Shown here: piece by piece, positions 1-5,016 of the stretch | Numbering within the stretch: the stretch's first letter is position 1 | Layout of the letters: each line of letters begins with the position of its first letter | Origin: Bifidobacteriaceae bacterium | GTDB taxonomy: Bacteria; Actinomycetota; Actinomycetes; Actinomycetales; WQXJ01 | Assembly (NCBI GenBank): GCA_031268115.1 | Contig: JAIRXV010000037.1 | Coordinates: 1-5,016, forward strand | Reading direction: 5' to 3' | DNA: 5,016 nucleotides | The notes under the pieces: generated by a model | What the model saw: the letters and a program-made list of their open reading frames with translations, nothing else | Told to the model about the DNA's origin: nothing | Databases searched by the model: none | Position numbers and translations under genes: made by a program

Positions 1-3000
1 TCGTCGGCGCCCAATCGCTGATCACCCTGCGCACGGAGTTGATACCGTCCCTCCAGTACCCCATGGCCGCGGTTCTTGGAACTTATCCCGGCGTGCCGCC
101 CAGCATCGTCGCTCAACGCGTAACCCAGCCCATTGAGGCGGCCGTCCTGTCCGTACCCGGCGTTGACGAACTCACCAGTACATCCGCCAATTCGGTGAGT
201 GCCGTCATCGTTCAGTTCAGCTACGGGACGGACATGACGTGGGCCAACCAGCGGCTCACGACGGCCCTCGCCCGGGTCGCGCCGGTGCTGCCAGATGGCG
301 TCGAGACCCAGGTCATCACTGGCTCACTCGATGATCTGCCCGTGCTGCAGTTGGCCATATCGTCGCAGGCGGAGACAACCCCGGCGGCGTTGGCAGGGGC
401 CGTCGAGCAAGCCCTCGTGCCACGCCTAGAAGACCTGGCCGACGTCGCGGCCGTCTCCGTGTCAGGCTTCAGTCCGCAAGAAATCACCATCGAACCGGAT
501 TCGGCGGCGATGGTTCAGCGCGGCGTTAACCCCTCCGATCTCATGACCCTGCTCGCCACTTACGGACTGGAATTGCCCGCCGGGAGCGTGGCGGAAGGCT
601 CCCAAAGCCTGCTCGTCCATGCGGGCAGCCCGTTGACCGGTCTGGAACAGATCGCCGCGCTGAATCTTCCCGCAGCGAATGGGCCGGTCAGGCTGGAGGA
701 TGTCGCTTCCGTTGAGCTGGCCCCAAGTGAGGCAACCTCCGTGTCGCGTCTGGATGGCGCGCCATCGGTCGCATTGTCTGTCACAAAGACCCCCGCGGGG
801 ACCACAGTGGAAGTGTCCGATGCCGTTCACGCCGTTGTCGAAGACCAGGCCGAGGCTTTGGCTGAGTTGGGTCTACGGGTTGAGGTCGTGTTCGATCAGG
901 CGCCGTTCATCACGGACTCGATTAGCTCCCTGGGCACCGAAGGACTTCTCGGGCTTGGGTTTGCGGTGCTGGTGATCCTCGCATTCCTGTTCTCGCTTTC
1001 GTCCACGGTCGTGGCGGCGATTTCGATCCCACTGTCGCTGTTTGTCACGTTCATTGTCATGCGGCTAACGGGTGAGACCCTCAACATTTTGACCTTGGGA
1101 GCGATGACGATCGCGATAGGGCGTGTAGTCGATGATTCGATCGTGGTGATCGAGAACATCAAACGACACCTTTCATATGGGGAACCCAAGCGCGATGGGA
1201 TCGTGGCGGCGGTGCGCGAGGTGGGCGGGGCGATTGCCGCCTCAACGGTCTGCACTGTGGCCGTTTTCGTGCCAATAGCGCTGGTGGGCGGGATAGTCGG
1301 GGAGCTGTTCCGACCATTCGCGCTCACGGTCGCCATCGCTCTGCTGGCATCTCTGCTTGTGGCGCTGACCATAGTTCCCGTGTTGGCGTATTGGTTTGCG
1401 CGCACGCCAGTCGCCATCGACGCGCAAGACCTGGCCGACCAACGCGATGCCGCAGTGGCGAAAGAGCGGCGGCGCGTGCTGTCGCGCATTTACATGCCCA
1501 CACTCAGGGGTGCGCTTTCGCACCCCGTGATCGCCGTCCTTCTTGCGCTGGTTGTCCTTGGGGGAACGGCATCCCAAGTCCCACGCCTCCAAGCCAATTT
1601 CTTGGACGCAATGGGCGGAGACACCCTGAGCGTGGTCCAACAGTTTGAACCGGCTACGTCGTTGAGTGAACAAACCGCTGAGTCTTTGGCGGTCGAAGAG
1701 CGTTTGGAAGGCCTAGACGAAGTTCGCACCGTGATGACAACTGTCGGCGGCGCCGGTGCCTTCGGCGTGGATCCCGGTGCCTCAGTTCGGGCGACATTCT
1801 CGTTGACCTTGACTGACGACGCGGACGCCGAGGCCGCGGCTGAATCCGCGCGCCAGGCCGTTGAGGGCGCTGGCGGGCCATCGACCACGTCCATTACAGT
1901 GTCCGATTCCGGATCCATGATGGGGGGACAGGCGACAGTCGATCTGGTGGTCCGCTCCCCCAACCGAGATGCACTGGCTGAGGCCGCGGAACAGGTCTAC
2001 CAAATGGCGTTGAACGAGGCGGACGCCACCGATATCACGAATTCCATGACCGCAGACACCCCTGCCGTCCGCGTTGAGGTGGATACTGCCAAGGCCGCCC
2101 AGTTCGGACTCACCGAGGCAGCGGTGGTCGCAACTGTGGCCGGGGCCATGTCCCCGGCACGCTTGGGCACAATCGAATCCGAGGGCGCCACTATCGCGGT
2201 TCGTCTGTCTCGGGGACCGGCGCCTGAGACGGTCGAAGAACTGCAAGCGCTCAGCCTTGACGTTCCCGCCGCGTCCAGCGGAACAACGAGCCTACCTACC
2301 TCCCCGGCTGACGGCGCCGACGCTTTGGCCGATCCGAACGCGCCCGATGGAGCCGGAGGCGTTACGGAAATGGCGTCCGTGCCTTCGGTGACCGTGGGGG
2401 ATGTGGCGAGTGTCGCCATCGTCCAAGAGCCAGGCGTCATAACACAAACCGATGGCGAAATGAGTGCGACGGTTTCGCTTACTCCAAAGGGGGACGATCT
2501 GCTGACTTTGGCGAGCCGGCTGCGCGACCGCGTGGCCGAACTCGACCTCCCGGCGGGAGCGTCTGTCACAGTTGGCGGCGTCGCGGAAATGCAAGCGAAC
2601 GCTTTCAACGACCTAGGCCTGGCGTTGCTCGTGGCGATCGCCATCGTGTTCATTGTTATGGTTGCGACCTTCGGCTCGCTCCTGCAGCCGCTGATCCTGC
2701 TCGTATCGATCCCGTTCGCCGCCACCGGGGCGATTGGGATCATGCTGGCGACAACAACTCCTGTTGGTGTGGCGGCCCTAATTGGCGTGTTGATGCTAGT
2801 TGGGATCGTGGTCAGCAACGCTATCGTGCTTATCGACCGAATAAACCAGTTGCGCGCGGCCGGCGGGTATTCGTTGACCGAGGCGATCCTCGAAGGGTCG
2901 CGGGTTAGGCTTCGGCCAATCCTGATGACCGCGGCCGCGACGATCTTTGCGCTACTCCCAATGGCCATCGGGTGGACCGGGCACTCTACTTTTATCTCGC

Positions 3001-5016
3001 AACCCTTGGCGCTGGTGGTGATTGGCGGTCTATTCAGCTCAACCCTCCTGACGCTGATTGTCGTACCTGTGCTGTACAAGTTTGTAGGAGCGGCCCGCGA
3101 CCGGCGCGAGCGCCGACGCAGCGTTCGGATGGAACGGCGGCGTGAAGCGCGGCGGACCGCCAGGGTCGAACGCGTCGCCAAAGATCGCGCAGCGGCCAAG
3201 GACAGTCAGTTGGCCCGGACCGACGAGGCGGGCACTGCCTTTGCGGCAGACGGGTCCGGCACGACAAACGAGTCCGGCACGACAGACGGGACCGGCACGA
3301 CAGACGAGACCCGCACGACAGAAGGGACCGGCACGACAGACGGGACCGGCACGACAGACGGTCCAGCGGACTTCGCTGGACCGAGCGCACCTGAACAAAG
3401 CGGAGGTCAAGACTCCACGCTGGGACGGGCACTTGCCAGTGACCCCGCCATGCCGCCCCTTGGGGCGCCGAGTGTCGGGGCGCCGGGGGACGAACAATTA
3501 GGCGCCGGGCCTGAGCAGCCCGCGGCCCCTGAGGCCCGTCACTTGGGGCAGGCCCAATGGGCCGCGCCGCCCGCGGGCCAGGGCGAGGGCCAGACAGAGA
3601 TGTACGGCCCGGGTTTGGGCGCCCCGCCGCTGGACGCCCCGGTCGAAGCGCCCGATTCTTGGATCAGCGCCAGCGAGGAGCAGGCCGCGACTCGTCCTGC
3701 CCTAGAACCCGTGGCGTGGGGCTTGGTTCCGCCGCCGCCTCCCCCGCCCGCCGACCCGGTTCCCGCTGTGCCTGGCTTCCCCGAAGCCGCCGCCCCATTG
3801 GATGCTTCAGGTGGGGCCGCAAGCGCGGCGCCCAACTCTGGCGTTTGGGGTACGGAAGAACCGCCTTCCAGCCCAGACGGACCCGGCGGCCTGGGACTCG
3901 CCACTCCAGAATCGACTGGAGCGCCGGGCTCGGGTCAGCCTTTGTATCCAAACACCGAGTCACACGTCCCGCCACAGGACGGCGAGGCGGCGGCGACCCT
4001 GGAGTCGGAGACGGCCAACGGCGAGCCTGCCGCGGGCAGCGATTTGGGGGGTGTCGCCCCCCCTCCCGCGACAGCCGACGCCAATCTATGGGCCGGGGCA
4101 GCCGATTCCCCGGCCAGCCCGCCCCTAACGGTCCAAGGCGTCGACGAGGGTCAAGGCGGATGGGCACCCCAGGGCGCACATGATGGCCAAGTGCTGTCCC
4201 CGAGCCAAGGCGCACCGCAAGGCCAGCCAGAATACTCAGGTCAGGGCGTGTACCCGGGGCCTGGCCCATCAGAAAGCCCAGACATCTACCCGGCCGCGAA
4301 CCAGTACCCGGGACAAGGCCAATCCGAAGGACAAGGGGGCTACCCAGGCGCGAACCAGTACCCGGGACAGTGGGTCTACCCGGATCGGGGTCAGTACCAG
4401 GGCGAGGTCTCAAGCCAAGATCAGGGCGAGTATCCGCTCCCGCAGGCGTATCAAGGCCAGGGCGAGCCTCCGCTCCCGCAGGCATATCAAGGGCCTGGGG
4501 TACCGGCCGCGGAACCCCAGGCCGCGAGCAGCTACCCTGCGTTCGCGGCGGCGGCACCGGGACAGGCCGCGCCGCTCGAGCCAACCGAGTTCGGACCGAT
4601 CTACCTCGGGGACCCTTCCCCTTTGCCCGCGCCACCTCGGACGGCACTCCCAACCGAGGTGCGCCAGGAGCCATCGGCATCCGGCCCGCTGGATTCCAGC
4701 GACGCCCCCACAGGCGAAGCGGACGCTGGGGCCGGCTTTGGACCGATCTTTGTGGGTGAGCCCTCGCCCCTCCCAGCGCCGCCGCGAACTGGCCGACTGA
4801 CCGAACCCGCGGTGACCGGCCCGTCCAAACCCGATGCCTCCGGTGGTCCACTGTTCCCCCAACCTGCCTTCCCAGCCACTCGCTTGCCCGATACGGCCTC
4901 TACCGGCGCCGCCGCGGCTCCTGCCCTTGAGGCCGAACCGCCGACCGCGCTCCAGACAGATCTCCCGCTGTCCTCAACTGACGCCCCTGCCGCAGCACCG
5001 CCCCCACCCCCCCCCC
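1..5016 (+). CDS. HAE1-type RND efflux transporter with a giant low-complexity C-terminal tail (partial at both ends)
   Basis: One reading frame is open from codon 3-5 to codon 5013-5015 (1671 residues) without a stop. The first ~1028 residues align by eye along AcrB: 'TYPGVPPS' at 27-34 matches the AcrB YPG region near residue 49, 'GRVVDDSIVVIEN' at 373-385 matches the TM4 relay, and 'RLRPILMT' at 969-976 matches TM11. Proteins of this family are trimeric proton-driven exporters of drugs, lipids or other amphiphiles in the cytoplasmic membrane. In Gram-positive bacteria they work without an outer-membrane channel. About 21 N-terminal residues are missing, so the true start lies upstream of the window. 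HAE1 pumps usually end about 20-30 residues after TM12; this one continues for more than 640. The protein has a single Cys (C417). The substrate cannot be read from the sequence. I am very sure of the RND family. That the tail belongs to the same protein rests on the unbroken frame and on codon-level constraint in the tail. Confidence 0.95.
3..941 (+). other. RND loop 1: porter and docking region (residues 1-313), TM1 mostly missing
   Basis: Residues 1-313 correspond to the first large extracytoplasmic loop between TM1 and TM2. Recognisable pieces are the 'YPG' turn (28-30), 'VTQPIE' (41-46, AcrB 'VTQVIE'), 'VPGVDELTSTSANS' (52-65, AcrB 'MNGIDNLMYMSSNS'), 'GTDMTWANQRL' (76-86) and 'VRLEDVASVEL' (229-239, AcrB 'VLLRDVAKIEL'). 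By eye, the part matching the AcrB docking-domain hairpin ('AGSVAEGSQSLLVHAG', 195-210) is several residues shorter than in AcrB. That is expected where no tall adaptor and outer-membrane funnel are needed. The first residues 'VGAQSLITLRTELIPS' match the end of TM1 and the start of the loop, which sets the length of the missing N-terminus. Confidence 0.85.
942..1577 (+). other. RND transmembrane block TM2-TM7 with Asp-Asp proton relay
   Basis: Hydrophobic segments sit at about residues 314-333 (TM2), 336-353 (TM3), 361-385 (TM4), 409-430 (TM5), 438-463 (TM6) and 507-524 (TM7). TM4 carries D377 and D378 (codons 1131-1136), equivalent to the essential D407/D408 of AcrB that bind the proton. Between TM6 and TM7 is the expected charged cytoplasmic stretch (about 467-500, including 'KERRRVLSRIY'), matching the amphipathic linking helix of AcrB. 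TM5 has the family-typical 'VFVPIALVGG' (421-430). All expected relay residues in this half are present, so the pump half looks functional. Confidence 0.9.
1578..2609 (+). other. RND loop 2: second porter region (residues 526-869) with a low-complexity insert
   Basis: This is the second extracytoplasmic loop between TM7 and TM8, the pseudo-repeat of loop 1. Family landmarks are 'RLQANFLDAMGGDTLSVVQQFEPATSL' spread over 528-554, 'VRVEVDTAKAAQFGLTEAAV' over 692-711 (AcrB-like 'D..KA...G' segment before the porter helix), 'VTVGDVASV' (796-804, matching 'V.L.DVA.V' in loop 1) and 'GGVAEMQANAF' (859-868 region) just before TM8. Residues about 755-795 are Ser/Thr/Ala/Pro/Gly/Asp-rich, do not look like porter-domain fold, and are listed separately. 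Confidence 0.82.
2265..2387 (+). other. Ser/Pro/Gly/Asp-rich insert in the second porter loop (residues ~755-795)
   Basis: About 40 residues lie between the porter helix/strand ending 'LQALSLDV' and the conserved 'VTVGDVASV' strand. They are rich in small and acidic residues and contain 'TSLPTSPADGADALADPN' (762-779). In AcrB-type pumps the equivalent joint is short and ordered. The insert should lie outside the membrane. It may simply be a flexible surface loop; no motif is recognised. Boundaries are approximate. Confidence 0.6.
2610..3086 (+). other. RND transmembrane block TM8-TM12
   Basis: Hydrophobic segments lie at about residues 870-889 (TM8), 896-916 (TM9), 921-946 (TM10), 972-992 (TM11) and 1001-1025 (TM12). 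TM10 reads 'VGIVVSNAIVLID' (933-945). The AcrB relay lysine K940 aligns with S938, while N939 is kept. TM11 keeps the equivalents of AcrB R971 and T978, here R969 and T976; the same two-residue offset supports the alignment of K940 to S938. TM12 ends in 'TLIVVPVLYKFV' (1017-1028), the usual end of an HAE1 pump, after which the chain should be in the cytoplasm. Confidence 0.9.
3096..3200 (+). other. Arg-rich juxtamembrane helix directly after TM12 (residues 1032-1066)
   Basis: Thirty-five residues immediately after the last membrane segment contain 15 Arg and 2 Lys, interspersed with Glu, Asp, Ala and Val (for example 'RDRRERRRSVRMERRREARR', 1032-1051). There is no Pro or Gly, so a long charged helix or short coiled coil is likely. 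Its charge fits the positive-inside rule and contact with acidic phospholipids at the inner membrane face. Nucleic-acid or protein binding is also possible. It marks the sharp boundary between the ordered pump and the disordered tail. Confidence 0.75.
3240..3365 (+). repeat. In-frame 18-bp tandem repeat encoding GTTDGT hexapeptides (7 units, first degenerate)
   Basis: Units begin at 3240, 3258, 3276, 3294, 3312, 3330 and 3348. The typical unit is 'ggcacgacagacgggacc', encoding Gly-Thr-Thr-Asp-Gly-Thr. The unit at 3240 is degenerate (FAADGS), with 13 of 18 bases matching. The others vary mainly at residues 4-6 (NES, DGT, DET, EGT, DGT, DGP), and the unit at 3312 starts with Arg. Being a multiple of three, gain or loss of units would change tail length without shifting frame. 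The peptide is hydrophilic and certainly disordered; it links the basic helix to the rest of the tail. Confidence 0.93.
3359..3383. other. Perfect 10-bp inverted repeat (hairpin) at the end of the 18-bp array
   Basis: The arm 'cggtccagcg' (3359-3368) is followed by loop 'gactt' (3369-3373) and the exact reverse complement 'cgctggaccg' (3374-3383). It starts within the last 18-bp unit and lies inside the coding frame (codons for D-G-P-A-D-F-A-G-P). There is no T-run after it on either strand, so it is not a rho-independent terminator. It could be a strong mRNA stem-loop that slows ribosomes between pump and tail, a remnant of a repeat-generating event, or chance. Confidence 0.7.
3366..4124 (+). 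other. Disordered Pro/Ala/Gly/Glu-rich cytoplasmic tail, first part (residues 1122-1374)
   Basis: About 250 residues are dominated by Pro, Ala, Gly, Ser, Glu and Gln. There is no hydrophobic segment long enough to cross the membrane, no Cys and no Lys. A run of seven prolines lies at 1243-1249 (3729-3749). Recurrent small patterns include 'APP', 'GAP' and scattered Trp within acidic or Pro-rich context (W1186, W1221, W1239, W1283 region, W1363), which could act as short binding motifs. No folded domain is recognised. The frame continues directly from the transporter. Confidence 0.85.
4287..4369 (+). repeat. 54-bp spaced direct repeat inside the hexad array
   Basis: The 29 bases at 4287-4315 recur at 4341-4369 with two mismatches (4292 and 4294 against 4346 and 4348). 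Both copies contain the identical 20-mer 'gcgaaccagtacccgggaca' (4296-4315 and 4350-4369). They encode YPAANQ-YPGQ and YPGANQ-YPGQ. The 54-bp offset is exactly three 18-bp units, so this looks like a recent duplication of three hexads. Confidence 0.92.
4422..4493 (+). repeat. 36-bp tandem duplication inside the hexad array
   Basis: The blocks 4422-4457 and 4458-4493 are adjacent copies with four mismatches. Each encodes twelve residues, QGEYPLPQAYQG (1474-1485) and QGEPPLPQAYQG (1486-1497), differing at one residue (Y1477 against P1489). The 36-bp length is two 18-bp units, so the hexad register is kept. Confidence 0.92.
4590..4643 (+). other. Duplicated linear motif, copy 1 (residues 1530-1547)
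   Basis: The 18 residues start 'FGPIYLGD' and finish 'PSPLPAPPRT'. They match the second copy at 1579-1596 in 15 of 18 positions, and the three differences are conservative (Tyr/Phe, Leu/Val, Asp/Glu). It stands out from the surrounding low-complexity sequence by having a hydrophobic core (F, I, Y, L) ahead of a Pro-rich end with an Arg, a plausible docking peptide. It does not fit the classical SH3 consensus (P..P.R), because the required first Pro is Leu1541. Confidence 0.85.
4737..4790 (+). other. Duplicated linear motif, copy 2 (residues 1579-1596)
   Basis: This copy starts 'FGPIFVGE' and finishes 'PSPLPAPPRT', beginning 49 residues after copy 1. Of the 15 residues identical between the copies, 11 use a different codon (for example ttc/ttt, tcc/tcg, ttg/ctc, cgg/cga). 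Both copies are followed by a short linker ending in Thr-Glu (1551-1552 and 1600-1601). Residues conserved while codons drifted are the signature of selection on the peptide, unlike the nearby DNA repeats, which are similar at base level. Confidence 0.85.
4791..5016 (+). other. Disordered Pro/Ala-rich tail end, running off the window in a C homopolymer
   Basis: Residues 1597-1671 are again Pro/Ala/Thr-rich and disordered, with the only Lys of the region after the basic helix (K1609). The window ends in six prolines (1666-1671), whose last codons form an uninterrupted run of ten C (5007-5016). No stop codon is reached, so the true C-terminus, and any domain that follows, lies beyond the edge. 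Confidence 0.8.

Larger units (their letters stand above)
4125..4502 (+). repeat. Degenerate hexapeptide array with YPGQG-like consensus (residues 1375-1500, 21 units, 18-bp period)
   Basis: Starting at 1375 the tail can be cut into 21 six-residue units in one unbroken register. Gln occupies position 4 in 12 of them (1378, 1384, 1390, 1396, 1402, 1408, 1414, 1438, 1444, 1456, 1474, 1486). From 1411 onward Tyr occupies position 1 in 11 of 15 units (1411, 1417, 1429, 1435, 1447, 1453, 1459, 1465, 1477, 1483, 1495). No Tyr in the 1411-1500 stretch falls out of register. Typical units are YSGQGV, YPGQGQ, YPGANQ and YQGQGE. Such Tyr/Pro/Gly/Gln tracts occur in cytoplasmic regions of many actinobacterial membrane proteins and are disordered, often multivalent. 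The function here is unknown. Confidence 0.88.

Noticed and set aside
896..1489. 197-codon minus-strand frame opposite TM2-TM6
   Set aside because: It is fully explained as the antisense of highly conserved membrane segments; its product is Ser/Thr/Arg/Ala-rich and unrecognised.
3..3086. MmpL or SecDF assignment of the transporter
   Set aside because: The TM4 'DDSIVVIEN' motif, 'RLRPILMT' in TM11 and two large porter loops aligning with AcrB fit HAE1. The long cytoplasmic tail alone is only a superficial likeness to MmpL proteins.
1997..3199. 400-codon open frame on the minus strand
   Set aside because: It lies entirely antisense to the well-conserved second half of the RND pump. Its product is Arg/Ser/Thr/Ala-rich with no recognisable domain, as expected for a GC-rich antisense shadow.
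3240..3365. CRISPR-like array
   Set aside because: The units are directly adjacent 18-mers without spacers, in frame with the coding sequence: a minisatellite, not CRISPR.
3600..3602. Possible internal start (ATG, M1200) making a free tail protein
   Set aside because: Upstream there is only a weak purine-rich stretch, no clear Shine-Dalgarno sequence at proper spacing, and no promoter. M1150 (3450) is no better.
3904..3921. 6-bp inverted repeat 'ctccag...ctggag'
   Set aside because: Too short to be meaningful in sequence of this composition.
4046..4062. G6/C6 hairpin with a 5-base loop, possible terminator
   Set aside because: There is no T-run on either strand, and it sits inside the open frame encoding Gly-Gly-Val-Ala-Pro; probably chance in GC-rich DNA.
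3557..4183. 208-codon plus-strand frame overlapping the tail in another phase
   Set aside because: It is Arg/Gly-rich nonsense in a frame shifted from the transporter, with no ribosome binding site or domain. The low-complexity GC-rich DNA is open in several phases.
3664..4851. 395-codon open frame on the minus strand antisense to the tail
   Set aside because: Its repeats are simply the mirror of the coding-strand hexad repeats, its Arg/Pro/Gly-rich product has no motif, and codon drift in the FGPI motif supports the plus frame instead.

Overview
The whole window is the inside of one very long plus-strand coding region. It is open at both ends: complete codons run from 3 to 5015, giving 1671 residues with no stop. 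Residue numbers below count the codon at position 3 as residue 1. The sequence is GC-rich with a GC-rich codon style. The transporter has the 'GRVVDDSIVVIEN' version of the TM4 motif that I associate with high-GC Gram-positive bacteria, so an actinomycete (Actinomycetota) is the best guess. No species-level call is possible.

Layout. Residues 1 to about 1028 (3-3086) are an almost complete RND efflux pump of the HAE1 (AcrB/SwrC-like) type. Only about 21 N-terminal residues (most of TM1) are cut off by the window edge. The rest follows the AcrB plan: periplasmic-type loop 1, TM2-TM6 with the Asp-Asp proton relay, TM7, loop 2, and TM8-TM12. A normal HAE1 pump would stop here. Instead the frame continues for at least 640 more residues that should lie in the cytoplasm. 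They comprise an Arg-rich juxtamembrane helix (about 1032-1066), a Thr/Gly/Asp hexapeptide array encoded by 18-bp repeats (1080-1121), a long Pro/Ala/Gly/Glu-rich disordered stretch (about 1122-1374), a second hexad-register array rich in Tyr, Pro, Gly and Gln (about 1375-1500), a duplicated linear motif 'FGPI..G.PSPLPAPPRT' (1530-1547 and 1579-1596), and a proline/C-homopolymer run at the window edge.

There is no intergenic DNA, RNA gene, mobile element, promoter or convincing terminator. The main point of interest is the pump-plus-giant-disordered-tail architecture. Two separate arrays in the tail share an 18-bp (6-residue) period. The duplicated motif has kept its amino acids while changing most of its codons, which suggests it does something. 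The partner, cargo and true C-terminus are not visible here.
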